A stretch of 64,000 nt of DNA from Saccharomyces mikatae IFO 1815 (Eukaryota > Ascomycota > Saccharomycetes > Saccharomycetales > Saccharomycetaceae), in contig NC_079259.1 in the NCBI RefSeq assembly GCF_947241705.1, positions 310,001 to 374,000 on the forward strand. The letters are read 5' to 3'. Below, one piece after another: positions 12,924 through 25,200 of this stretch (the stretch's first letter is position 1; the number at the start of each line of letters is the position of its first letter). The notes under the pieces are model-generated. The model saw nothing but the letters and a program-made list of their open reading frames with translations. It made no database searches and was not told the DNA's origin. A program made the translations under genes and the position numbers.

Positions 12924-13952
12924 TCATTGTTGTTTGCAACCATCGGTTAATTCTTTGTCGAGGTTACCCAAGTTAGAATCATCACCATCAACTTCCAACA
13001 TTTTCATGAGATCGTCTTCTTCATTCCCGGTTTTTAAGAGGTTATTTGCACTTCTAATGGGGCTATCACCTAGCTGTTCTAGTTCGTCTAGAAGTTCAGT
13101 AACACGACCTTTATGCTTCGCCTCGTCATAATCGTTCAGTTCATAAATGTCTACAATTTCGTTCACTATACTAAATTGTCTTTTGTAGACGTCTATCTTT
13201 CCCTTATGCTCTTCATTTTCACCGTTTTCTTGGAACCATGTACCAAACTCACTACGCATCTCTTTCATTGGTTCATATAAAACTTCTTTGGACGTCATCT
13301 GATCAAGTATCTTCGTTATCGCGTCATCCATTTCCCCATCTTTTAGGTCAAATTGATCATCTCCATTTTCATTTCCTCCGGAGGCTACCATTTGATCTAA
13401 TAACTGTGATAGTATATCATCAATATTATTGCTTTGACTACTGCGTTGAGATTCCTTTGTTTCTTCCGCTAATGATGTATCAACTTTATTACCATTTTCC
13501 TTTAGCCTATCCAACGTACTAGAAACAATATTTTTGAATCCTGGATTGTTACCATTTTGAGCCCCTTTATTGATATCGCTGTTTTTTAATTTAATAGATT
13601 CTGAGCCAGTGCCTTGTCGAGGAACTTTAGTTGCCTCCTCTAAAGCATTTATCAATTTATCAAAGTCTTCTGTTTTGGTATTATTCTCATTACCACTACG
13701 TTTCATCAAATTAGTAAACTCATTTTGTAGATCCGCCATCATTTCTTTCAAGTCTGAATCCTCTTCAGACCCATTCCCTACCTGTAAACCATTACTGTTC
13801 TTACTTGCGGCATTTTTCTCCTTGTTTTCACTATCGTTACTCACAGATGCATCTGCTTGTACGTCTTCGGACTCTGCTTCATCTAGTTTGGTGGGGTCCT
13901 CATCTAAAAGGTCATCCAAATCATCAAAATTGTCGTACTCGTTTTCATTCAT
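12924..13952 (-). CDS. PEX19: peroxisomal membrane protein import receptor Pex19
   Basis: Pex19 is the cytosolic chaperone and receptor that binds peroxisomal membrane proteins and docks on Pex3. The 342-residue product starts with an acidic amphipathic stretch (NEYDNFDDLDDLLDED) typical of the Pex3-binding region. It has a disordered acidic middle and a helical C-terminal cargo-binding domain (about 200-310). It ends in CKQQ, a CaaX farnesylation box. The start at 13952 matches S. cerevisiae (342 residues). The frame stays open upstream with in-frame ATGs at 14063, 14093 and 14102, so a longer form cannot be excluded from sequence alone. Confidence 0.96.
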   Translation of the reverse strand: MNENEYDNFDDLDDLLDEDPTKLDEAESEDVQADASVSNDSENKEKNAASKNSNGLQVGNGSEEDSDLKEMMADLQNEFTNLMKRSGNENNTKTEDFDKLINALEEATKVPRQGTGSESIKLKNSDINKGAQNGNNPGFKNIVSSTLDRLKENGNKVDTSLAEETKESQRSSQSNNIDDILSQLLDQMVASGGNENGDDQFDLKDGEMDDAITKILDQMTSKEVLYEPMKEMRSEFGTWFQENGENEEHKGKIDVYKRQFSIVNEIVDIYELNDYDEAKHKGRVTELLDELEQLGDSPIRSANNLLKTGNEEDDLMKMLEVDGDDSNLGNLDKELTDGCKQQ

Positions 13953-14166
13953 TTCTAATATTGTATGCTTGGCGCTTCTTCTTTCACTTTGGCGTAATAT
14001 TTTACCTCCTACAATTTGTAACTCTTTCTTCTCTTTTGATCTTTCAGAAACCGCGTTTAACATTTGGAAGTTAAAAATTATTCTAGTCTCCATAACAAAC
14101 ATTTGAAAAAAGAACAGAAATTTAAACAAGATAAGTACACTGGCACAATTTTTTATTGGGAGAATT
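13953..14166. promoter_or_regulatory. divergent PEX19/UBC9 upstream region
   Basis: Only 214 bp separate the two start codons. Most of it is also an uninterrupted in-frame extension of PEX19 on the reverse strand (to about 14129), leaving little room for a promoter if the extension were translated. Confidence 0.4.
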
Positions 14167-14750
14167 ATGAGTAGTTTGTGTCTACAGCGTCTTCAGGAAG
14201 AAAGGTAAGTTGTGGTTTTTCTCTTCTCTATTCCTACAGTTTACAGGATTGAACAACTTCATTTAGCGGAATACTAACAAATCAATGAACATTAAATGTT
14301 TACTCAAATAACAGGAAAAAATGGAGAAAAGATCATCCGTTTGGATTTTATGCTAAACCAGTCAAGAAATCTGATGGATCTATGGATTTACAAAAGTGGG
14401 AAGCTGGTATCCCAGGAAAAGAAGGAACGAACTGGGCGGGTGGTGTATACCCAATTTCAGTTGAGTATCCGAACGAATATCCATCGAAACCTCCAAAAGT
14501 TAAATTTCCAGCTGGATTTTATCATCCAAACGTGTATCCGAGCGGCACAATCTGTTTAAGTATTCTGAATGAAGATCAAGATTGGAGGCCCGCCATCACG
14601 TTGAAACAAATTGTTCTTGGGGTTCAGGATCTTTTAGACTCTCCAAATCCAAATTCCCCTGCCCAAGAACCTGCATGGAGATCATTTTCAAGAAATAAGA
14701 CGGAATATGACAAGAAAGTTTTGCTTCAAGCTAAACAGTACTCTAAATAA
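14167..14750 (+). CDS. UBC9: SUMO-conjugating enzyme Ubc9 (spliced, exons 14167-14204 and 14315-14750)
   Basis: Ubc9 is the E2 that transfers SUMO (Smt3) to targets in the nucleus and is essential for cell-cycle progression. Exon 1 is 38 nt and encodes [12 protein letters not shown] plus part of an Arg codon. The intron (14205-14314, 110 nt) has donor GTAAGT, branch site TACTAAC at 14272-14278 and acceptor ACAG. Exon 2 resumes with [12 protein letters not shown] and carries the UBC fold with the [15 protein letters not shown] active-site block (catalytic Cys near 93). The spliced product is 157 residues, the S. cerevisiae length. It ends 198 bp before the SYO1 stop (convergent). Confidence 0.97.
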
Positions 14751-14948
14751 AGAGATTGAGCTCTCCCATCTTTCCTCTTTATGTACTTTATTTAACTAAT
14801 ATCATATGTAACAAAAATAGAGCAGATAACATTATTTGCAATCCTCAAAAGTACTTTTTGTATTCTCTGTTTTTATATTAGGTGAACAGATATACTTTCA
14901 TTGTACCAAAATCTATAAGTAAGACATCTATATGCACCTCAAAAAGTT

Positions 14949-16811
14949 TTACGGACTAGCGGGATTTTCATTGATCTTATAGTGAATAAAACTATCCAAC
15001 GTGGTAAGACAATCATGGCACGTTTCTTTTAGTTCAGGATTTTTGTTTTTATCAACCATTTTGAATTGCTGCCTCAAATTTGGTAGCACCTGCTCCTTCA
15101 AAATAGGTAAAAATCCACCTCTTACGAATATCGGTTCATTATAATCGTAAGACGCATCACCATATATTTGGAAAAGCGAATTTGTCATTTCTACCAAGAC
15201 CTCCGGCTGCACATCTGACTGAATTAAAGTGTGCACGAAAAACTGTCCAATTTCCTTATTTACTTCTATTTGCCCTTGTATCATAGCATATGTGCTTAAC
15301 ACATTAATGCATTTCTGTTTTAGTTCTAAATCGTCGCTATTTTGGAATTCACCAGTAATTCCTTTCACAAACTCTAAATTATTCATCATTTGTATGTTAA
15401 TCAATGCTTGGTTGTTACTATCAATTGCCTCATTCGAGGATATGAGTTTCAAAATTGCCCAAATACAACCCATTCTTCCTATTTTGATACTCAAATCATC
15501 TTGACTATCCAACTGCGTAACATATGTCCACAAAGTGGTTAACAACTCTTCGGATAAATCTGTTAGAGACAGTGAAACAAACAACCAAATCAGATTATTC
15601 CATCCGATCAATATTCGCGACGTGAAAGTATCTTTCAAAATCATAAAAACATGGGGTAAGAAATTTGTTAACGTATTAATTAGCTCGTCTGGAATCGTTG
15701 CTTCATGCGATTCTGACAATTCATATTTGGACGCAACTATTTCAGTGACAGCTGTAATAAGGTCGATTGCTATTTCAATGCTTTGCAATTTCATCATGGA
15801 TTCGTTACGTTTAGCATTGTAATCTTTAATTTTATCTATGACTTTACTGCTTTCATCTTTATCGGTGGCGGGTGTAATCTCTACCGGGTCATTAATGTCA
15901 TTCATTAATTTTACTGGATCAATGTTATTAATGGAATGACATACAGAGTGAATAATCCTGTTACACTGATCATATGTTATATTCATATCTAGAAACTGAC
16001 AATGGATACCTTCAACAAGAACCCTTGTTAATTCGTTAGCTTGTGGATGTAAATCTGGAGATAGTTCATTTAAGAATTGTAATATGTACGTATTGTTAGA
16101 TACGTGCTCAATGAACTCGAATGATTCGGAACTCAAGTCATAAACCAAATCGAGGATAGTATTAAATAGGTTAATTGGCAACTTTTCGACACCATATTTT
16201 AGTAATTGCAGAATGACTTGGAATATTTCATTTGTTTTATCTTCTTTTAATATCTCATTGAGGATATCGTCAGACCCATTAGATAGAGCTACTACCAGAG
16301 ATAATAAGTTATCCACAAAATCAAATAATAGCCTTTTAGATTCTACTTTGGCATTACCGATGGGTTTTGACTTGGATTGTTGTTCTGCCGCTTGTAAAGC
16401 GGATAAAGAGTCAATAATCTTTGCAAAATTGCTAGATATACTTGTCCAGATATCAGACCTCCAAAGATGGATCGATACGTCGTACCCTTCTTCCAGAGAC
16501 AGATTTCTTAGTAAGCCAAATGACTCGACAACAATGTCCGAATTAGAATCGCTCAATAGCCTAGTCAAGATAATTGGAACTAATTTTTCTTTCAGTAGCA
16601 ATTGTCTCATATGTGCATCTTCGCAAAGGACACTGATGGAGCTCAGGGCAATACTCCTGTCGTTTGGAACCACGCTCGACAAACTATGCAATAGCGGTTG
16701 AAGTTTTTTGGTGACGACATTGCTGTCTTTATCATTGTTATTTGAGCCAGCTTTGCGCAGTGGATTTAAACGAGACGAAGAAGCTCTTGATCTTTTTTTT
16801 GATCTACCCAT
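14949..16811 (-). CDS. SYO1: synchronised import protein Syo1 (Rpl5/Rpl11 chaperone)
   Basis: Syo1 (symportin) is a karyopherin-beta2 adaptor that carries Rpl5 and Rpl11 together into the nucleus for 5S RNP assembly. The 620-residue product starts with a basic, Arg/Lys-rich segment ([13 protein letters not shown]) consistent with a PY-type nuclear localisation signal. ARM/HEAT-like helical repeats follow throughout. An acidic insert near 320-330 lies in the region where Rpl11 contacts are known. The length matches S. cerevisiae YDL063C (620). Its promoter carries a PAC/RRPE ribosome-biogenesis signature (16966-17007). Confidence 0.93.
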   Translation of the reverse strand: MGRSKKRSRASSSRLNPLRKAGSNNNDKDSNVVTKKLQPLLHSLSSVVPNDRSIALSSISVLCEDAHMRQLLLKEKLVPIILTRLLSDSNSDIVVESFGLLRNLSLEEGYDVSIHLWRSDIWTSISSNFAKIIDSLSALQAAEQQSKSKPIGNAKVESKRLLFDFVDNLLSLVVALSNGSDDILNEILKEDKTNEIFQVILQLLKYGVEKLPINLFNTILDLVYDLSSESFEFIEHVSNNTYILQFLNELSPDLHPQANELTRVLVEGIHCQFLDMNITYDQCNRIIHSVCHSINNIDPVKLMNDINDPVEITPATDKDESSKVIDKIKDYNAKRNESMMKLQSIEIAIDLITAVTEIVASKYELSESHEATIPDELINTLTNFLPHVFMILKDTFTSRILIGWNNLIWLFVSLSLTDLSEELLTTLWTYVTQLDSQDDLSIKIGRMGCIWAILKLISSNEAIDSNNQALINIQMMNNLEFVKGITGEFQNSDDLELKQKCINVLSTYAMIQGQIEVNKEIGQFFVHTLIQSDVQPEVLVEMTNSLFQIYGDASYDYNEPIFVRGGFLPILKEQVLPNLRQQFKMVDKNKNPELKETCHDCLTTLDSFIHYKINENPASP

Positions 16812-16965
16812 TATTATTTGCTCTTCAACTTGATTTCTGCGATCTTTTTACACAAAACAAAAGCTCCAATCGACAGTACTTTGAATTGGCAAGAATGCAG
16901 CGCGCTTTTACCAAGGTTTAAGTTTACACTATCCATATATTCCAACAAAGGTAGAGAGAAATGGA

Positions 16966-17007
16966 TGGGATGAGATGAGATGAGATGAGATGAGATGAAA
17001 AATTTTC
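16966..17007 (-). promoter_or_regulatory. tandem PAC (GATGAG) array next to RRPE in the SYO1 promoter
   Basis: Five perfect copies of TGAGA (16971-16995), flanked by partial copies, create overlapping GATGAG cores, the PAC motif bound by Dot6/Tod6. The array runs directly into GAAAAATTTTC (16997-17007), the RRPE motif bound by Stb3/Sfp1-type factors. The block lies 155-195 bp upstream of the SYO1 ATG, where these elements normally sit in ribosome-biogenesis genes. Confidence 0.7.
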
Positions 17008-17320
17008 TGAACTTGAGAAAAAGAAGTATACTACTCGTTTTAAATGATGAACGTACATCTTCCGTAAACATAACAGTAAGCACGGCAATAGTTATCATAT
17101 TAATATTTCATTATCACTCAGTATTAGCAGAAAATACTTGTGCCAAAACTGTTTGTGATATAGGGTTTTTTATTATATCGCCAATATTAAATGATAAACA
17201 TAATATAGTAATACCAAAAATAATTATGATAACTTATACAAAAGAAATGTAAAGAAAAGAACAGAAGTAATCAGAGTGTCTCAAAATGGTTAATGATTAC
17301 AATGTTTCGATCACCTTGAC
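17008..17320. other. intergenic SYO1/RPS29B
   Basis: AT-rich spacer upstream of SYO1 and downstream of RPS29B. A short open frame at 16995-17252 on the + strand has no recognisable features and starts inside the repeat array, so I do not call it a gene. Confidence 0.5.
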
Positions 17321-17491
17321 TTATCTGTACTTGTGGAAACCAATGTCGTTGGCCTTTTCTCTGAAACATTGACGACAGATGTTTAAGTCGTACTTTCTGA
17401 CCAAACCGGTGTGGGAGGAGCAGACACGACATTGACGAGAACCTTTACCGAATCTTCTTGGGTGGGAGAACCAAACGTTTTCGTGAGCCAT
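17321..17491 (-). CDS. RPS29B: 40S ribosomal protein S29 (uS14)
   Basis: This 56-residue zinc-binding protein of the small ribosomal subunit belongs to the uS14 family. Reading the reverse strand from the ATG at 17489-17491 gives [19 protein letters not shown], then CRVCSSH and NICRQCFRE, the two Cys pairs that hold zinc, and ends GFHKYR. There is no intron. The position between SYO1 and TSR1 marks it as the RPS29B copy; the paralogue RPS29A is elsewhere. It is short and easily missed. Codon choice is that of a very highly expressed gene. Confidence 0.97.
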   Translation of the reverse strand: MAHENVWFSHPRRFGKGSRQCRVCSSHTGLVRKYDLNICRQCFREKANDIGFHKYR

Positions 17492-18110
17492 TTTTATATA
17501 TATTCTGAACCAACAGTTCTCAAAAAGTAAAGAACGAAGTATGTTAGTATTATATCTTTTGCGATTTCTATTTTATAGTTCCATGGACGTGTAAATTAGA
17601 GTTCTTCAACAATTAGTATTTGGTGGAGATAAGAGGCCGTACCATGCCCTTTTTTTATTCCATATAATCAAAGGCTCGTTGCCACTCCTTGATACTTAAA
17701 ACCTATTCTCTTGGATTATTAGCGAGCATCTTGTAAGGCCCTTTCCTGGATAAGCTTAGATATATCCTCGACTCTTCAAAATTTTTTGATTGCAATTTTA
17801 GTTATGGATTCAAAATCCAACGCGGACATCTATCTTGTGATTCCTCCACTCTGCATACACGTCCTCTCTTTATCAAACCACATTTCCACATACATTTAGC
17901 TATAGTTTCTTTCAAAGACTTCTCAAAACTCAATCCTTAATATCTTCTAAAACCACCTCATGTTAGCGACGGTTATACCTTTAAGAGTTGACGCTTTCTC
18001 TGCTAAAATGGAATAGTTCCACCGCGCTGTCCGTATAACGCGAGAAGTGACGACCGAAATGGAAATCTTTCAAGTGAAAGAAACGAGTTGTATTTAGGAC
18101 TGGGTGTTAA
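17492..18110. other. RPS29B upstream region
   Basis: Long spacer that must hold the RPS29B promoter. No open frame of note. T-rich tracts are present. I could not place a confident Rap1/Fhl1/Ifh1 site close to RPS29B; the best Rap1 match lies beyond it at 18112. Confidence 0.4.
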
Positions 18111-18111
18111 T

Positions 18112-18123
18112 ATGTACGGATGT
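18112..18123 (+). promoter_or_regulatory. Rap1-type site
   Basis: ATGTACGGATGT matches the Rap1 consensus RTGTRYGGRTG at all positions. It lies about 165 bp upstream of TSR1 and about 620 bp upstream of RPS29B, so TSR1 or the shared intergenic region is the likelier target. Binding is inferred. Confidence 0.5.
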
Positions 18124-18154
18124 AGAAACGTATCAATAAAGTGATTACAGCAAA

Positions 18155-18184
18155 GAAAAATTTTCAGCTTTAGCTCATCTCATC
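18155..18184 (+). promoter_or_regulatory. RRPE plus PAC pair in the TSR1 promoter
   Basis: GAAAAATTTTC (18155-18165, RRPE) is followed nine bases later by CTCATCTCATC (18174-18184), the reverse complement of the PAC core GATGAGATGAG. The pair ends about 100 bp before the TSR1 ATG, the standard arrangement of ribosome-biogenesis genes. Confidence 0.7.
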
Positions 18185-18268
18185 ACTGATGAAATAAAAA
18201 TGGCTTTGCGTTAGGTGTGGTATGTAATGTTTGGCAGTTGATATATAGTTTTCATTAAAGGGTGGTAG

Positions 18269-20653
<2,385 letters not shown>

Positions 20654-20869
20654 AGTGATGAGAATATATACGTATATTGATGTATATGTGATCTATTTGT
20701 ATAATATAATGCTAATAAGAAAAGTATCAGTGGAGCTATTAGTAAAGATAAGTTGATATATGTACCACCCGCATCAATTTACATCACTTATCTTTGTATG
20801 TAGAGGATGCATCATGTGAAAATCGTTAGTTTTTATCAAGCAGATTGACTTCGCTACTTCGGTGTATTT

Positions 20870-21589
20870 TTAATTTTTCATTTTGACACCTTTAGTATCT
20901 TCCAATTTGATTGAAGTCGGTTTATTATTGGTTGTTGTTAGCTGTACATTAACGCCATTATTGGTTTCAGTTTTTTTTTTTGAACCATATAATCCATCAA
21001 CGTAGTAGTTGTTTGTAATCTTAGTCTCATAATCGAGTATGATTTTTTCAAAGCTTAATAATGCCTTCTTTAACGCATCTCCAACTGCTTCTTTTTTCGA
21101 TCTGTTATAACATTCACCCTTTGAAGACAAGGTGATTCTACCTAGCCCACCACACTGGGTATTGGTACCGTCTTTCAGAGTAACCTTCACTTGAGCCTCT
21201 GCCACTACCGTATATTTGACATCATCTGTTTCGGTGCTGTCATCGTTCTTTACCGCGATAAAGGGTTGGCACTCACGAGCCCCAACATCTACAACGTCCA
21301 TTTTCCAACCATCGTACCCAAATGTTTCATTAGCGAATTGAATGAGAACATGTCCCGGTATCAGCTTGGATAAGTTGTGCTTCCCATATTTATTGTTGTG
21401 GTAAATATTGTACGTGTATCTTTCGATCTTGGACTGCAAAAGCCCTATCCTTTGCACTGACCACGCACTAGCTGGTCTGCCATTCCAGTCTTCAATGATT
21501 TGGAATTCCTTAATATCCAAGCCCGGTGCCGTGTCATATATGGTTGAGGTATACGATACGCTCGAGCTGGGCTTCGCATGTATCGTCAT
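20870..21589 (-). CDS. RAD59: recombination protein Rad59 (Rad52 family)
   Basis: Rad59 anneals single DNA strands and helps Rad52 in break repair by single-strand annealing and break-induced replication. The 239-residue product carries the Rad52/Rad59 fold: WSVQRIGLLQSKIERYTYN near 41-60, NETFGYDGW near 87-95, the VAEAQVKVTLKDGT strand, and the GECYNRSKKEAVGDALKKAL helix. S. cerevisiae Rad59 has 238 residues. The ATG at 21587-21589 is used; the frame is open upstream only from a TTG. The C-terminal 30 residues diverge most. Confidence 0.95.
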   Translation of the reverse strand: MTIHAKPSSSVSYTSTIYDTAPGLDIKEFQIIEDWNGRPASAWSVQRIGLLQSKIERYTYNIYHNNKYGKHNLSKLIPGHVLIQFANETFGYDGWKMDVVDVGARECQPFIAVKNDDSTETDDVKYTVVAEAQVKVTLKDGTNTQCGGLGRITLSSKGECYNRSKKEAVGDALKKALLSFEKIILDYETKITNNYYVDGLYGSKKKTETNNGVNVQLTTTNNKPTSIKLEDTKGVKMKN

Positions 21590-22283
21590 TATATGTCTTA
21601 CTGCCCTTGCAGAACGCTCTTCTTCTCTACGTATCCCTTTCAATGAACAAAACGCTTGCAGAGCTGCTAGAAGGAACCTCAGTAATACTCTTATTCTTAC
21701 TTACTGTCGCTATTCCTGTCTTTTCTACTCATGCAAACTGTGGCTTCTTCTCATGAATTTACTCCAGTTCATTAGATAGCACGTGACGTGACACATCTCT
21801 GAGACACATCTATAAAACTAGGTATAATGGTAAGCAAAATACTCGAGTTGACCAAGGAACACAACACTATTCAAGAATAGTGTAATCTTAAGAAATATTC
21901 ACTAAAGAATGGCTTCATTGACATATTATACAGTTAGGTGATGCCACTCGGCTAACCATGTTCTCAACACATCATACAAGAGAATGGCTCAATCTTGAAT
22001 ACTGTCCCTACTACTAGCTGAGATTTACCAACATCTACTTAATGAAATTCAGTTAGTTATTGGTAACTTTAGTTTTGACAAGTCGTTTACGTATGCCGCT
22101 CTGTTCTCGTTGCTTGCTAGTTCTCACCAGAGGAAAGTCTAACGCGCGTGATTCTTCTAGAAAAAGTATAGACGATTTGCACTTTACAAGGTTTAGATGT
22201 GGCAGAAACTAAATTTCCAAGAGGAGGTAATTATTGTTCACGAGTCTGAGTGATTAAGATTTATAGAAACACCCCTATCGAGA
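21590..22283. promoter_or_regulatory. divergent RAD59/USO1 region
   Basis: This 694-bp spacer contains CACGTGACGTGAC at 21780-21792, which includes a Cbf1-type GTCACGTG and an overlapping ACGTCA-like core. No tRNA or open frame is supported. Confidence 0.4.
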
Positions 22284-25200
22284 ATGGATCTTCTCCAAGG
22301 GCTGATACAACAGCCGAAAGTTCAATCTGTGGATGAAACCATTCCAACATTGTGCGATCGAGTTGAGAACTCTACTTTGATTAGCGATAGGCGATCCGCT
22401 GTGCTTGGGTTAAAGGCGTTCAGTCGTCAGTATAGAGAGTCCGTGATTGCATCTGGGCTGAAACCGTTGCTCAACACTTTGAAGCGTGATTACATGGATG
22501 AAGATTCGGTGAAGGCTATCCTGGAAACAATTTTGATTCTTTTTATTAGAGGTGATGGTCATGATGACTTGACTAGAGGCTGGATATCTCAACAATCGCG
22601 ATTACAAAATGGGAAGTATCCTTCACCGTTGGTAATGAAGCAAGAAAAGGAACAAGTAGATCAGTTTTCGCTATGGATCGCTGATGCTCTGACGCAATCC
22701 GAAGATTTGATTCACTTGCTCGTTGAATTTTGGGAAATTGACAACTTCCATATCAGATTGTACACAATTCAATTACTAGAAGCTGTAATGGCTACGAGAC
22801 CGTTAAAGGCGAGAAGTGCTTTGATTTCGTTGCCAACAAGCATATCCACGATGGTTTCACTCCTGGATGACATGCATGAACCCATCAGGGATGAAGCCAT
22901 TTTGTTATTAATGGCTGTAGTGAACGATTCGCCACACGTTCAAAAACTGGTTGCTTTTGAAAACATCTTTGAAAGACTTTTTTCCATCATTGGGGAAGAG
23001 GGCGGATTAAGAGGATCTCTAGTTGTCAATGATTGTTTATCATTGATTAATAATATCCTAAAGTATAACACTTCTAACCAAACTCTATTCTTGGAAACAG
23101 GAAACTTGCCCAAACTAGCACACCTCTTAAGTGAACCAATAGCCCAAAATGAAGACTTTTTTTGGAATGACCAGAGAATAATCAATATTAACACGGCTTT
23201 AGACATTGTCAGTCTTACGGTGGAGCCAGGAAATACTGTCACCGCTGAACATCAAAATGTCTTACTCAACTCAAGCGTATTAATGGTTGTATTACGGCTT
23301 GCATTCTTTCATAACATCCCAAAAAAAGTTAGGCCAGTTGCCCTCTTGACGGCTGCAAACATGATCAGAAGCAATCAATATGCACAGTCGGAATTTAGTA
23401 AAATTGACGTTCCATATTTTGATCCTTCATTACCTACAAACTCTACAACAAACCGTGGTACAACAAAATTAGTTCCTGTAGTCAGCATTCTAATAAACTG
23501 GATGCTTTATGCCAATTCTGTTCACACGTTTAATACAAGAGTTGCGTGCTCTAGATTATTAAAGGCTTATCTCATGGACAACTTTGACATCCAAAAAGAC
23601 TTTTTACTAAAACAAGTTCAGTTATGTAACAATTATCCGGCAAATAATAACCACGATGATATTGAAGAAAATGGTACCACTAACGAAGTTAAAGCAGAAG
23701 AAAATATAGATGAAGGTACAGATACAAAGGTTAATACGGAATATGAAAACATTCTCAAGGCTAACTTATTTGAAGTCTTGTTGAATTACGATGCTGAGCT
23801 GACTCTAAACCCTTTTAAGCTGTTTTTCACAACTGACATTTTCATGTTTCTTTTTAATCAGGAACATCAATTCAGTGAAGAATTACGTGAAATTACAAGA
23901 CACGTTACCACTGGCAACGACCTTGATGACGAAGAACCTCTAAAGGCTATTCAAACAATAAGTGAACTATTAACCACTTCCCTTACTACTGCTGACATAA
24001 GGATCCCTATCTCTTACTTAACCTTCTTAATATATTGGCTATTTGGTGATTCCAAAGCAACCAATGATTTTCTTTCGGATAAATCTGTGATCAAGTCCTT
24101 ACTTTCCTTTTCTTACCAAATTCAGGATGAAGACGTTACTATCAAATGTCTTGTGACAATGTTACTTGGTGTAGCCTACGAGTTTTCGTCTAAAGAATCT
24201 CCATTTCCTAGAAGGGAATATTTCGAACTCATCACCAAAAGCTTAGGAAAGGATAATTATGCATCCCGGGTCAAACAATTTAAGAAAGACTCGTTTTTCT
24301 CAAGGATCGACATAAACGAAGACAGTATATTGGCGCCAGAGCTTGATGAAACCGGCTTACCAAAAGTTTATTTCAGCACTTATTTCATACAGTTATTCAA
24401 TGAAAACATATACAGAATTAGAACCGCTTTATTGCACGATCCAGATGAAGAACCAGTAAATAAGATATCTTTCGAAGAAGTCGAAGAGTTACAGAAGCAA
24501 TGTTCGAAGTTGAAGAGCGAATTAAGCTTCTTACAAAAGGAAACGGAAAGTACTAACGGGAATCTTACTGAGAAATTAAAGAATCTGTCCCAAGAACACG
24601 AAGAGTTAGTTGAAAGATATCGATTATTGGATTCCTCACATATTTCATTAAAAAAAAATTTTTCCAATTTGGAAACTGAACTGAAGAACATCAAAGGTTC
24701 CTTGGATGAAATGACGCAGCTAAAGAATGTACTGGAAACTAAAGATAAAGAGAATCTGGCTGCTTTACAAGAATATAAAGGTACCATTCACAAACAAGAG
24801 GACACTATTAAAACTTTAGAGAAGGAACTTGAAACTACATTCTCTCAAAAGAAGAAGGCAGAAGACGGCATAAACAAAATGGGTAAAGACCTATTCGCTT
24901 TAAGTAGGGAAATGCAATCAGTTGAGGAAAAATATAAAAACCTACAAAGAGAAAAAGACAAAAGTGATTCCAATTACCAGAAAGAGGTTAAACTACTAAA
25001 AGAAGATACTGTGAAAAAAATGACTGAAATAAAGATTTTGAACGAAAATCTTATAAAAACGAAAACTGAACACAACAATTTGTCAAAAGAGAAAGAAAAC
25101 ATTTCGAGAGAGTTGACAGAGTATAGATCACGGTTTCAAAGCCATGATAGTTTAGTCACGAAACTAACCGACAAATTGAAATCCTTAGCAAATGATTATA

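Noticed and set aside
16995-17252. 85-codon + strand frame between SYO1 and RPS29B
   Set aside because: It starts within the TGAGA repeat, lies in a promoter, and shows no recognisable homology.
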